From NCBI GenBank assembly GCA_009684525.1, contig WKKR01000002.1:930001-994000 (forward strand): a stretch of 64,000 nucleotides of DNA. The letters run 5' to 3'. The translations under genes and the position numbers were made by a program. Under the pieces are notes generated by a model. It was not told where the DNA came from. It saw only the letters and a list, made by a program, of their open reading frames with translations, and did not search any database. This document shows positions 8,440 to 17,781 of this stretch, one piece after another. Each line of letters begins with the position of its first letter. Within the stretch, counting starts at the first letter, position 1. This stretch comes from Geobacter sp. GTDB lineage: Bacteria > Desulfobacterota > Desulfuromonadia > Geobacterales > DSM-12255.

Positions 8440-9654
8440 TTACCAGTCTTTCATCACCTCCCGCAACAGCGCCGTGGCGTAGGCACCCTTGGGGAGGGTG
8501 AAGTCAAGGGTGAGGCAGTCCTCCTCCTGTGCAATCCGATAGTCGGAAAGCGGCACTCGTAGCGGCCTCCGCCCTCCTGACAGCCGGTCCGGCCAGCCCC
8601 CGGCAGGTCCCCCGGGTGGGAGACCCTCGCATGCCAGCATCCGCTCTTCGATGGCGCGGGGTTCACCCGCAGCAGGGGTCATGCTGCCGCCGAACAGCGG
8701 GCCACTGGGGGATATCTCGAACGCCTCGGCCCGCCCGGCTTCGGCCTGGGGATCTTCCACCAGGAAACAGGCGCCGTTGGCATGCTTCCATGCCAGGTCG
8801 CCGGCCATCACCCGGTCGCAGCCCGCCAGCCGTTCCCGCAGGACCGCGTCGAAAATGGCCGATTGCCAGGCCGAGAGAAAGAGCGACCTCAGGCGGGGAT
8901 TGAGTGCGTGGAGCGCCTTGTCCCAGGCTCCCGGCCTGGCCACCAGCCGCTGCAGGATATCCCGCTCCATGCGGCAGGCAGGTGGGAAGAGGCGTATGCT
9001 CTCTGCCAGGTCCCCCTGCCGGTAGGCGGAGATCGCCGCTTTCCAGCGCTCGTCGTCCACCGAGTCGGGAGAGCCGATGAGCGCGTCCACTGCTCCCTGG
9101 GCGTCTCCGCAGATGATGGCCCGGCCGATCCGGTGCGAGTTCTGCTGGGTGCCGTAGCGCTGCGGCCCGAAGAAATTGGGGACGCCACGCCGGTGAAGGA
9201 CCGCACAGACCTCTTCGGCCCGGTCTGCGGCATCCGGGGCCACCCCGCGCACCGCCAGGCAGAAGCGGTTAGCGGCCAGGTGTCCGAGCTTCAGCTTGTT
9301 GCGATGCCGGACTGCGGAGAGGACCGTAAGTCCCGGTATATCCAGGGCCAAGAGCGCCTCCGGCTTCACCCGCGGTATCGACAGAGTCTGGCGGGTGATC
9401 CCCCTGGAGTCCTTCATGCCGGCATAGCCCATGTCCCGTTCCTGCACCCCCATGGCCTTGGCGATCCGGCGGATCGCCTCCAGCGTGGTGAGGCTCCGTT
9501 TTTCGATCTCGGCGTAGACATGCTCGCCGTCGCCGCAGGGGAGGTAGAGCGGCACCTCGGTCACCCGGAAATCTTCGGCATTTTCCTTGATCGATCCGCC
9601 GATCCCAGCGATTTCCCCGGTGAGATAGAGCGGTTTTCCCGTTTCCTGTTGCAC
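8440..9654 (-). CDS. truD: tRNA pseudouridine(13) synthase TruD
   Basis: TruD converts U13 of tRNA(Glu) and others to pseudouridine. The 404-residue product has the early IKENAEDFRVTEV motif, the catalytic-loop signature GYAGMKDSRGITRQ with the nucleophilic Asp82, the FFGPQRYG motif and a C-terminal insertion domain, as in TruD. The start is a GTG at 9654 preceded by GGGGGAGAGG; the same frame runs open to 9894 but that stretch is the reverse of trmB and not credible as protein. It begins 13 bp after trmB, so both tRNA-modification genes form one operon. Confidence 0.93.
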   Translation of the reverse strand: MQQETGKPLYLTGEIAGIGGSIKENAEDFRVTEVPLYLPCGDGEHVYAEIEKRSLTTLEAIRRIAKAMGVQERDMGYAGMKDSRGITRQTLSIPRVKPEALLALDIPGLTVLSAVRHRNKLKLGHLAANRFCLAVRGVAPDAADRAEEVCAVLHRRGVPNFFGPQRYGTQQNSHRIGRAIICGDAQGAVDALIGSPDSVDDERWKAAISAYRQGDLAESIRLFPPACRMERDILQRLVARPGAWDKALHALNPRLRSLFLSAWQSAIFDAVLRERLAGCDRVMAGDLAWKHANGACFLVEDPQAEAGRAEAFEISPSGPLFGGSMTPAAGEPRAIEERMLACEGLPPGGPAGGWPDRLSGGRRPLRVPLSDYRIAQEEDCLTLDFTLPKGAYATALLREVMKDW

Positions 9655-9667
9655 GTTCCTCTCCCCC

Positions 9668-10288
9668 TCACACCTTCCGGTAGTGGATGAAATAGATGCT
9701 CTTCCCTTCGGCCATGAATTTCTGCATGTACTTGGACAGGTGGTAGTCGGGCATTTCGTGACGATAGGCGTCGGGCGCGAGGCAGTTGACGAACCCCGGA
9801 ACACCCTGCATGAAGGCGGCAACGTCCCGGCCATAGTCGTCGAAGTCGGTGGCGAAATAGAAATCGCCGCCCGGCGCCAGGTAGGTTCCGGCATATTCCA
9901 CGAACTGGCGGTTCACTAGTCTCCGCTTCCGGTGCCGTTTCTTCGGCCAGGGATCGGGGCAGTTGATATAGATGGCTGCCAGTCCGTCCTTGGGGAGGTG
10001 CTCGGCCATGAACTGGCGGGCCTCGATGCGCGCCACCCTGACGTTGGTGAGCGCATGGCGGCCGAGACGACGGCAGGTGCTGTCGCACCCCTTGTTGTAG
10101 TAGTCGATGGCGATGAAATTCCGGTCGGGATGATCGGCGGCAGTCCTGGCGATGAAATCACCGATGCCGCAGCCGATCTCCATCACCAGCGGCCGGTCGT
10201 TGCCGAATACCGCCGGCCACCCGGCCGGCGAAGGAAGGCGTTCGGGGGGAATGAAAAACGGCGAGTCGATCTCGATCATTCTCTGCAT
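9668..10288 (-). CDS. trmB: tRNA (guanine-N7-)-methyltransferase
   Basis: TrmB methylates G46 in the variable loop of tRNA using S-adenosylmethionine. The 206-residue protein carries the SAM-binding motif [11 protein letters not shown], then [11 protein letters not shown], and the TrmB-specific [20 protein letters not shown] motif that binds substrate. The ATG at 10288 gives the usual length; an AGGA ribosome site lies about 8 bases upstream. It is the first gene of the trmB-truD pair. Confidence 0.95.
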   Translation of the reverse strand: MQRMIEIDSPFFIPPERLPSPAGWPAVFGNDRPLVMEIGCGIGDFIARTAADHPDRNFIAIDYYNKGCDSTCRRLGRHALTNVRVARIEARQFMAEHLPKDGLAAIYINCPDPWPKKRHRKRRLVNRQFVEYAGTYLAPGGDFYFATDFDDYGRDVAAFMQGVPGFVNCLAPDAYRHEMPDYHLSKYMQKFMAEGKSIYFIHYRKV

Positions 10289-10748
10289 GGTGCGATTCCT
10301 GTCCAGGGGGATTGGTGGAGGCACCATACCACACAATGTCGTGCAAAAGAAGCGGGACCTCGCCGTTCCGTACGGGTCTGCGCAAATGCGCTCGATCCGA
10401 GTCCGATCCTGGGCGTTTCCTGGTTACTGCTGCCGGGTGTGGGGCGGCTTAAGGCATGGTGATCGGGGTATCAATTGATTTTCTCTCATGTAGGAGGAAG
10501 AGCCCGGGACTGTCAGAACGGAGTGATTTCTCCTTGAAAAGTATTACCATCTGATATCATTGGCGCTTTGATTCTGCTGCCGAACCCATCGGAAACTTTT
10601 CCGGGCATCGGCAGATCTGTCACAGGGGTGATGAGCGTGCACTCATTGTCGCGGAACGGTTGCAAGTTGATAGCAATGAATTAGTATAGTAACAATATAG
10701 AACGGACTTTTGATGCATTCAGACTAATTTATGAGCTGCCAGGGAAAA
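10289..10748. other. 460-bp divergent intergenic region with a long hairpin
   Basis: No gene with a ribosome site is visible between trmB and the signalling operon. The strongest structure is a hairpin at 10577-10614: CTGCCGA pairs with TCGGCAG, and an inner CGGAAA-CT-TTTCCG stem sits inside it. No T-run follows, so it is not a standard terminator and may be an operator or leader structure. The right half (about 10670-10745) is AT-rich, as expected for the operon promoter, but I cannot pick clear boxes. Confidence 0.4.
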
Positions 10749-13220
10749 ATGGACCGAGTCAAGCCGGTCGACAGGGTATTCCGTCATGCGGCTGAATGGT
10801 GTCCCGCCGGGGTGGGCATTCTGGCGATGCTGGTGTTGGCGAGTTGGGCTCTCGGAGCCTGGAAGATCGTCGCGCTGGGTTCGGACTATATCCCCATGGC
10901 CCCCAGTACCGCATCTCTGCTGCTGGTGCTCAGCGGTTCCCTGCTCCTGTACCGGCGCCGGCCGTCGAGCCCGGCTGTTGTCAGACTTGTCCAGGGGGCC
11001 TCTTCGGGAGCCATTCTCGTCAGCCTGGTGGTGCTGGCTCGTTCCCTCTTTGATTTTACAGTGCCGGTGGACACCTGGGTCTCCCCCTCTCCGCAATTTC
11101 TCGGGAACATCCCCGTGGGGCGCATGTCGCCACTGACGGCCAGCGTCTTTCTGGCAACTTCCCTGTCATTGTTGCTCCGGGCACCCCCATTCTCCCGGCG
11201 ACGGTTGTGGCGGCAGTTCGCTTCCATGCTGGCTTCTGCGATCATGATCGCGGGGCTGATCGTACTGCTCAGCTATGCGGCTAATGCGCCGTTGTTGTAT
11301 GGGGGGCAGACGGTTCCCATGGCTGTCCTGACGGCTGTTGCATTCGTCATGCTGGGTATCGCCCTGCTCCACGACAGTTGGGATGTCTGGCCGCTCTCCC
11401 TGTTCAGGTTGGAGACCTTGTCGTCCCCGCAGCCCGCCGGCTTGCTGGCGAAAGGCCCCCTGGTCACCTTTATTGCCCTTTCCCTGGCCATAGGTGCTGC
11501 CGGTTTTTTCTACCTCGATCATCAGTTGACGCTCTCCCGCCAGGCAGTCCAGAAAGAGCTTCTGGCGATTGCGGAGCTGAAGACCGGCCAGATTGCCGAC
11601 TGGTATGCGGAACGTAAAAAGGATGCCACTGTTACACTGAACACCGCCATTATCCAGGTGCAACTCCATCGGTATCTGGCCGGTGCACCGCATGCCCCGT
11701 CAGAGCGCGACATCGTCTCCTGGTTGGAGGTGCTTCGCAAGAGCGGATACCGGCAACTGGTCCTGTATGGTGCCGACGGGACCCCACGGCTCTGGTCGCC
11801 GGCGAAACCCATGCCGTCGCGCGTCGAAGGGAAAACCATCCGTACCGTTCTTGCCACCAGGGAGGTTGTCACCACCGACCTGCATTGGGAGTCGGATGCC
11901 GGGGAAGGGGGATCGCAAACCATCAGTCTCTGGATGCGGCTGGGGGGCGACTTGGTGGGAGGAATGCAAGCTAACGGCGTGCTTCTGCTGCAGATCGACC
12001 CGCAGCAGTTCCTTTTCCCCCTTATCCGAACCTGGCCGACACCCAGCAAAACAGCCGAAACGCTGCTGGTACGGAGGGAGGGGAACGATGTCTTGTTCCT
12101 GAGCGATCTTCGCCATTACACGCATGCGTCCCTTTCTCTGCGCATCCCTCTCGACGCCGGGCAGCATCTGCCCGCAGGCATGGCAGTCATGGGCAGGACC
12201 GGCATCCTGGAGGGGACGGATTATCGCAAGGTACCGGTCCTTGCTGCGGTGAACCCCATCCCCGGCACTCCCTGGTTCATGGTGGCAAAGGTTGATCAGG
12301 ACGAGATATATGCGCCGCTACGCCACCAGGCCGTGAGAAACGGCGTGATCATCCTGGCCCTTGTCGTGGTGGCTGCCTTCGGGGTGAGCCTGTTCTGGAA
12401 GCAGCGCGACAACCAGTGGCTCAAGCAGCAGCTGGTTGTCGAGCATGCCCGGACCAGGGCGGAGGAGGAGGTCCTCAAGCTCAATGAGGAGCTGGAGCAA
12501 CGGGTCGTCGAACGGACCATCCAGTTGGAAATGGCCAACAAGGAGCTGGAGGCGTTTGCCTACTCGGTATCCCATGACCTGCGGGCACCGCTCAGGGGGA
12601 TGTCCGGTTTTGCAGAGCTGCTGAACAAGCGGGCACGGGGGAAGCTGGACGAGAAGGAGCACCATTACCTGGAGGTGATCAGTGCCTCGGCCCGCACCAT
12701 GGGGGAACTGATCGACGATCTGCTCTCCTTTTCCCGCATGGGGCGGGTGGATATGGTTACAACTGCCGTGAACCTGCAGCAGGTGCTGGAGGCTTCGCGG
12801 CATGGTCTTGCGGCTGAGACCGCTGGCCGGGAGATCGACTGGCAGGTGACGCCCCTGCCGGTGGTCCGTTGTGATGCCGCCATGCTCAGGCTGGTCTTCG
12901 ACAATCTGCTCGGCAATGCCCTCAAGTTTACCCGGACACGGGCACAAGCCGTCATCGAGGTCGGCTGGTCAAACAACGAGGCACAGCGTGAGTTCGTCTT
13001 TTACGTCCGTGACAACGGCGTCGGGTTCAACATGAAATACGAGGACAAGCTGTTCGGCCTGTTTCAACGCCTGCACCGCACCGAGGAGTTCGAAGGGACC
13101 GGCGTCGGTCTGGCCAATGTGCGGCGGATCATCGGCCGGCACGGGGGGCGCACCTGGGGCGAAGGGAGCGTGGGAGGCGGTGCGGCATTCTATTTTTCGC
13201 TGCCGCAAAAGGAGGCATAA
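10749..13220 (+). CDS. Membrane sensor histidine kinase
   Basis: This protein of about 823 residues has an N-terminal block of several membrane helices (about residues 14-210), a further helix near 235, an extracytoplasmic sensor region (about 255-525), a helix near 535, a coiled linker, then HisKA with phosphoacceptor His609 in SVSHDLRAPL and a HATPase domain (DNLLGNALKF, DNGVGFNMKYEDKLFGLFQRLH). The kinase core resembles the phytochrome/Rcp1 class, which fits the CheY-like gene just 3 bp downstream. An ATG at 10731 is also possible, but only 10749 has an AGGG ribosome site. It leads a five-gene operon to 17679. The signal is unknown. Confidence 0.9.
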   Translation: MDRVKPVDRVFRHAAEWCPAGVGILAMLVLASWALGAWKIVALGSDYIPMAPSTASLLLVLSGSLLLYRRRPSSPAVVRLVQGASSGAILVSLVVLARSLFDFTVPVDTWVSPSPQFLGNIPVGRMSPLTASVFLATSLSLLLRAPPFSRRRLWRQFASMLASAIMIAGLIVLLSYAANAPLLYGGQTVPMAVLTAVAFVMLGIALLHDSWDVWPLSLFRLETLSSPQPAGLLAKGPLVTFIALSLAIGAAGFFYLDHQLTLSRQAVQKELLAIAELKTGQIADWYAERKKDATVTLNTAIIQVQLHRYLAGAPHAPSERDIVSWLEVLRKSGYRQLVLYGADGTPRLWSPAKPMPSRVEGKTIRTVLATREVVTTDLHWESDAGEGGSQTISLWMRLGGDLVGGMQANGVLLLQIDPQQFLFPLIRTWPTPSKTAETLLVRREGNDVLFLSDLRHYTHASLSLRIPLDAGQHLPAGMAVMGRTGILEGTDYRKVPVLAAVNPIPGTPWFMVAKVDQDEIYAPLRHQAVRNGVIILALVVVAAFGVSLFWKQRDNQWLKQQLVVEHARTRAEEEVLKLNEELEQRVVERTIQLEMANKELEAFAYSVSHDLRAPLRGMSGFAELLNKRARGKLDEKEHHYLEVISASARTMGELIDDLLSFSRMGRVDMVTTAVNLQQVLEASRHGLAAETAGREIDWQVTPLPVVRCDAAMLRLVFDNLLGNALKFTRTRAQAVIEVGWSNNEAQREFVFYVRDNGVGFNMKYEDKLFGLFQRLHRTEEFEGTGVGLANVRRIIGRHGGRTWGEGSVGGGAAFYFSLPQKEA

Positions 13221-13223
13221 GAG

Positions 13224-13673
13224 ATGGTGAACCAAATCAGGAACATCCTGCTGGTCGAAGATAATCCCAATGATGCGGAACTGACCATGGAGGCGCTCGC
13301 CGAGCACAACCTTGCCAACAAGGTGGAATGGGTGCACGATGGTGAAGAGGCCCTGGATTACCTCTTTCGCCGAGGGAGCTTTGCCGGCCGGACAAGCAAC
13401 AACCCGGTGGTGATCCTCCTGGACCTCAAGCTCCCCAAGGTGGACGGCCTCCAGGTCCTGAAAGCCATCAAGGACGACGAAGCGCTGAAAACGGTCCCGG
13501 TGGTGATCCTCACTTCGTCCCGCGAGGAGTGCGACCTGATCGAGGGGTATCGACTCGGGGTCAATGCCTATGTGGTCAAGCCGGTGGAATTCCGGGCCTT
13601 CATGGACGCGGTCAGGGAACTCGGCGCCTTCTGGGCGCTGATCAACGAACCGCCGCCCGGAATTGCGAGATAG
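13224..13673 (+). CDS. Single-domain response regulator (Rcp1-like)
   Basis: The 149-residue protein is one receiver domain with acidic pocket VEDN (about 11-14), phosphoacceptor Asp67 in [10 protein letters not shown], the conserved Thr/Ser in VVILTSS and Lys in YVVKPVEF. The long loop with RRGSF and NPVVILLDL is typical of Rcp1-type regulators that pair with kinases of the class encoded just upstream. The AGGAGG ribosome site lies within the end of the kinase gene. With no output domain it probably relays phosphate or acts by protein contact. Confidence 0.93.
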   Translation: MVNQIRNILLVEDNPNDAELTMEALAEHNLANKVEWVHDGEEALDYLFRRGSFAGRTSNNPVVILLDLKLPKVDGLQVLKAIKDDEALKTVPVVILTSSREECDLIEGYRLGVNAYVVKPVEFRAFMDAVRELGAFWALINEPPPGIAR

Positions 13674-13683
13674 GGAGTCCGCC

Positions 13684-15642
13684 ATGTTCGAACCGTTGCG
13701 CTTGCTCCACCTGGAGGACAACCCGGCAGACGGCGAGCTGGTCCGCGCCACCCTCGAAGAGGTCTGGCCCGAGATCGTCGTCGAGCGGGTCGACGCCGAG
13801 GCCACCTTCATCGATGCCCTGGAGCGGGAGCGGATCGACCTGATCCTCGCCGATTTCTCGCTCCCCCTCTATGACGGCATGAGCGCCCTGGCTCTGGCGC
13901 GCCAGCGATTTCCCCAGATCCCCTTCATCTTTGTCTCCGGTACTCTGGGAGAGGAAAAGGCCATCGATTCCATGCGCTGCGGCGCCACCGACTATGTGCT
14001 CAAAAACCGGCTGAACCGCCTGGTTCCCGCTGTCCGGCGTGCCCTGAAAGAAAAGCGGGAGCTTTGTGAGCGGCAACGCGCCGAGGAGGCGCTGCGGGAG
14101 AGTAACGAGCGCTTCCGCATGATCTTTGAGAACAGTATCGATGCGATCATGCTGACTAGGATCGATGGTGGCATCATTGCGGCCAACCCCGAGGCCTGCC
14201 GCATCTTCGGCATGACCGAGGAGGAGATCTGCGGCGCCGGCCGGTCAAGGCTCGTGGACATGGACGATGCCAGGGCAGCCATGCTCCTGGAGGAGCGGAA
14301 GAAAACCGGGCGCTGCCGGGGCGAACTCACGATGATTCGCGGCGATGGCAGTCGTTTCCCGGCAGAGATATCCTCAGCAGTCTTTTCCGACCGGGAAGGG
14401 GAGCAGAAGACGAGCCTCGTGATCCGCGATGTTACGGGACGGAAAAACCTGGAACACCAGCTGTTCCAGTCGCAGAAAATGGAGGCGGTCGGCACCCTAG
14501 CCGGCGGCATCGCCCACGATTTCAACAACATCGTGACAGCCATGATCGGCTATTGCACGATCCTGCAGATGGAGGAGCAGCTGAGCGGCAAGATCCCGCA
14601 CTATGTCGACAGCCTGATGGCGCTGTCGGAGCGGGCTGCCAACCTCACCAGGGGGCTATTGGCGTTCAGCCGGCATCAGGTTATGAATCCGAGGCTGTTA
14701 AACCTCAACGACATCGTTGCTACCATCACCACTCTGATCTGCCGCCTCGTTGGCGAGCATATTACCATCGAGACACATCTGTCGGCTTCTTCGCTTTTCC
14801 TCATGGCCGATTACGGCCAGATCGAGCAGATCCTGATGAATCTGGCAACCAATGCCCATGATGCCATGCCCGATGGCGGAACCCTGGTAATCTCCACGGA
14901 CGCGGTCATGTTGGAGCCGGGGAATCCTCTGTTGAGCGATTCCGATGCCCACGGCCCCTATGCCCTCCTTTCCGTGACCGATACGGGGTGCGGCATGGAC
15001 GAGGCGACCGTTGCCCGTGGCTTCGAGCCGTTTTTCACCACCAAGGAGCCGGGCAAGGGGACCGGTCTCGGGCTCTCGATCCTCTACGGGATCGTCAAGC
15101 AGCATCACGGATTCGTCAGGGTTGCCAGCAGGCCCGGTTCCGGGGCCACCTTCAGCATCTACTTTCCCCTTGCCGATGCGACTGAGGCGGTCGATCGGGA
15201 AAAACGGCTCCTGCCGATCCGGGGAGGGACGGAAACGATCCTAGTTGTCGAAGATGAACCGGCCATACGCCAGGTGATGAGCCATATCCTGCAGCAGTTC
15301 GGCTATCAGGTCCTCGAAGCAGCCGACGGCGAGGAAGGGACGGATCTCTTCCGCAGCTGTGCCCCGGAGATAGCCCTGGTCATCCTGGACACGATCCTGC
15401 CCAGGAAGCATGGCAGGGCAGTCCATGAGGATATTGTCCTGATGAAACCGGACATGAAGACGCTATTCGTCAGCGGGTATCCGGTCGACATCATCGCGAA
15501 GAAAGGTCTTTTGCCGGACGGGGTGGTTTTTTTGCCCAAACCGGTTTCGCCCATGGAGCTGCTGAGAACCGTCAGGCAGCTTCTCGACGGGCAGTTACAT
15601 GCAAACGAATCTCCGGGAAAGAGGGATGGCTATGCACAGTGA
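13684..15642 (+). CDS. Hybrid histidine kinase (REC-PAS-HisKA-HATPase-REC)
   Basis: The 652-residue soluble protein starts with a receiver domain (Asp57 in LILADFSLP), followed by a PAS domain (about 135-265), a HisKA domain with His278 in GGIAHDFNN, a HATPase domain (N box [33 protein letters not shown]) and a second receiver with Asp569 in LVILDTILP. There are no membrane helices. The layout suggests a phosphorelay middle component taking phosphate from the upstream kinase. The ATG at 13684 with AGGGAG is chosen over 13663. The next gene overlaps its end by 11 bases. Confidence 0.93.
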   Translation: MFEPLRLLHLEDNPADGELVRATLEEVWPEIVVERVDAEATFIDALERERIDLILADFSLPLYDGMSALALARQRFPQIPFIFVSGTLGEEKAIDSMRCGATDYVLKNRLNRLVPAVRRALKEKRELCERQRAEEALRESNERFRMIFENSIDAIMLTRIDGGIIAANPEACRIFGMTEEEICGAGRSRLVDMDDARAAMLLEERKKTGRCRGELTMIRGDGSRFPAEISSAVFSDREGEQKTSLVIRDVTGRKNLEHQLFQSQKMEAVGTLAGGIAHDFNNIVTAMIGYCTILQMEEQLSGKIPHYVDSLMALSERAANLTRGLLAFSRHQVMNPRLLNLNDIVATITTLICRLVGEHITIETHLSASSLFLMADYGQIEQILMNLATNAHDAMPDGGTLVISTDAVMLEPGNPLLSDSDAHGPYALLSVTDTGCGMDEATVARGFEPFFTTKEPGKGTGLGLSILYGIVKQHHGFVRVASRPGSGATFSIYFPLADATEAVDREKRLLPIRGGTETILVVEDEPAIRQVMSHILQQFGYQVLEAADGEEGTDLFRSCAPEIALVILDTILPRKHGRAVHEDIVLMKPDMKTLFVSGYPVDIIAKKGLLPDGVVFLPKPVSPMELLRTVRQLLDGQLHANESPGKRDGYAQ

Positions 15643-16951
15643 ACCTGACGACATGCAGCACGGACACAGGATCATGGTCGTGGATGACGAACTGCACGTA
15701 CGCAAGAGCATCATGTCGTACCTGGAGCGGCACGGGTATCGAGTGGTGGCCTTTGACAACTGCGTTGATGCCCTGGAGGCATATCGCCTGGACGGTTGCG
15801 ACCTGATCATCACCGACGTGAAAATGCCGGTGATGAACGGGGTAGAATTCCTCGGCCATATTCGCGACATCGATCCCGATATACCGGTTATTCTCATGAC
15901 CGCCTACGGCAATCTGGAGATGGCGGTCGAAGCCATAAAAAAGGGGGCATTCGACTTCATCATCAAGCCGTTCGAGTTTGAGTGCCTGTTAGCCGCCATT
16001 GCAAAAGGGATCAGATATCGCAGCCTGGCCCGACTGGAAAAGGACCATACCCTGCAACTGGAGCAGGCGCTTGCCGAGAAGGTCAGGGAGTTGCAAGCGG
16101 TGCATGCCCAGTCGGTGCTGTCGGAAAAGATGGCAACCATCGGCCTGCTCTCGGCAGGCGTTGCCCACGAGATCAATAATCCGCTCGCGTTCATCGCCAG
16201 CAACCTGGGGAGCCTGGACAAGTACCTGGTCCGGCTGACGGATTTCATCGACTGGCAGACCGAACGGATGAAAGCGTCCTGCCCCCTGGAACTCCTGGCG
16301 GAGCAGGAGCAGTACCGGAAGGCCCGGAAGATCGACTATCTGGTCAACGATGTCAGGGTTCTTCTGGATGAATCGCTGGAAGGGGTCACCAGGATCAGGA
16401 AGATCGTGGCGAGCCTGAAGAGTTTTGCCCGCAAGGATGACGATGTCCTGGAACTGGCGGATCTGAACGAACTGGTCGAAAGCACCCTGAACATCGTCTG
16501 GAACGAAATCAAGTACGTGGCCACGCTGAACAGAGAGTTCGGGGAGATCCCGCCGATCAGGTGCTATCCGTCTCAGCTCAACCAGGTCATCATGAATCTG
16601 TTGGTCAATGCGGCCCATGCCATGAAAGGCGAAGGGGCGATCACGGTACGGACCTGGCAGGACGAAAAGGGTGTCTGTCTGGCGGTTTCCGACACCGGGT
16701 GTGGTATGACCGAGGAGATCAGGTCCCGTATTTTCGAGCCGTTCTTCACCACCAAGGAGGCTGGCAGAGGGACTGGCCTCGGTCTCGCCATCAGCAATGA
16801 CATTATCATGAAACACAGCGGCACCATCGACGTCTCCAGCGAGGTCGGCAAGGGGACGACGTTCACGGTCCGTCTGCCGCTCGATCCGGTCATTCTCCCG
16901 CACGAAGGTTCGGTACGCGAGGGAGAAGCGGGTGGAGAGCCGAACGCATGA
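15632..16951 (+). CDS. Response regulator-histidine kinase (REC-HisKA-HATPase)
   Basis: The 439-residue protein has an N-terminal receiver (Asp62 in LIITDVKMPVMNG; MTAYG and KPFEFE match a canonical receiver), a short coiled coil, HisKA with His179 in GVAHEINNPLAF and a HATPase domain with [20 protein letters not shown]. This is the order of a receiver-controlled kinase, where phosphorylation of the receiver gates kinase activity. Two in-frame ATGs exist; 15632 is preferred because GAGGG lies 6 bases before it. It overlaps the previous stop by 11 bases and the following gene by 4 (ATGA). Confidence 0.92.
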   Translation: MHSEPDDMQHGHRIMVVDDELHVRKSIMSYLERHGYRVVAFDNCVDALEAYRLDGCDLIITDVKMPVMNGVEFLGHIRDIDPDIPVILMTAYGNLEMAVEAIKKGAFDFIIKPFEFECLLAAIAKGIRYRSLARLEKDHTLQLEQALAEKVRELQAVHAQSVLSEKMATIGLLSAGVAHEINNPLAFIASNLGSLDKYLVRLTDFIDWQTERMKASCPLELLAEQEQYRKARKIDYLVNDVRVLLDESLEGVTRIRKIVASLKSFARKDDDVLELADLNELVESTLNIVWNEIKYVATLNREFGEIPPIRCYPSQLNQVIMNLLVNAAHAMKGEGAITVRTWQDEKGVCLAVSDTGCGMTEEIRSRIFEPFFTTKEAGRGTGLGLAISNDIIMKHSGTIDVSSEVGKGTTFTVRLPLDPVILPHEGSVREGEAGGEPNA

Positions 16952-17679
16952 GAAAGGCGCTCTGTTGGCTCGGTGTATGTCTCTTCGTGGCAACTCTGGC
17001 CGGGACGGTTCATGCTGCCGGGCGGGTTCCCGAGCGGCTGGTCTATAACCTCTCCTGGACCGGCATCCCGGTGGGGGTTGCCACACAGGAGATCACCGAG
17101 GAGGGGATGGTGCGGCGGATCGTCTCCACGGCCCGCTCCAACGACTGGCTTTCCGCCTTTTTCCCGGTGGAGGACCGCATCGAGAGCGTGCTGGTCAAGA
17201 CGGAGCCCTTTCCCGGCCAGTCGCGCTCCTTCCGCATGCAGATCCGCGAGGGGGCGCGCCGCCGGGACCGCGAACTGATATTTTTCCAGGCGTCCGCCAC
17301 GGCGATCTACCACGACCGGATCGGTGGCGAACGGAAAGAGATCCCCATTGTCGAAAATACCTATGACGTCTATGCGAGCTTCTACTATGTCCGTTTTCTC
17401 GACCTCAAGGTCGGGCGACCGGTCTACCTGCATATCCTTGACGGCAAGGAACTGCAGCGGATCGAGGTGCAGGTCCTGCGCAAGGAGCGGGTCAGCACTC
17501 CGGTGGGTGAATTCGACACCATCGTGGTGAAGCCTCTGGTCAAGCCCGAAGGGGTCTTCGAAGGGAAAGGGGGCGCAACCATCTGGCTCACCGACGACCA
17601 CCGCCGCATCCCGGTCAAGGCCCGGACCAAGGTCAAGGTGGGGAGCGTCACGGCCATTTTGACAGGCGGGGAGTACTAG
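16948..17679 (+). CDS. Exported DUF3108 domain protein
   Basis: The 243-residue protein has a signal peptide (MRKALCWLGVCLFVATLAG, probable cleavage after VHA) and then a DUF3108 domain: YNLSWTGIPVG near the start and VYLHILDGKELQRIEVQVL and WLTDDHRRIPVKARTKVKVGSV near the end. DUF3108 proteins are predicted periplasmic beta-rich proteins of unknown function. Its ATG overlaps the stop of the kinase gene (ATGA), so it is translated with the signalling operon, which is an unusual partner and may mean that it acts at the envelope end of that pathway. Confidence 0.85.
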   Translation: MRKALCWLGVCLFVATLAGTVHAAGRVPERLVYNLSWTGIPVGVATQEITEEGMVRRIVSTARSNDWLSAFFPVEDRIESVLVKTEPFPGQSRSFRMQIREGARRRDRELIFFQASATAIYHDRIGGERKEIPIVENTYDVYASFYYVRFLDLKVGRPVYLHILDGKELQRIEVQVLRKERVSTPVGEFDTIVVKPLVKPEGVFEGKGGATIWLTDDHRRIPVKARTKVKVGSVTAILTGGEY

Positions 17680-17781
17680 CGGTGAGCAGTCCCTGATCCT
17701 CGGGCCACGGGCCGCTCTGCCTTGCCATCTCTTCCTGTCTGTGTTACGGTGGCCCTAACTTCGCAGGTACAAGGAAATATA

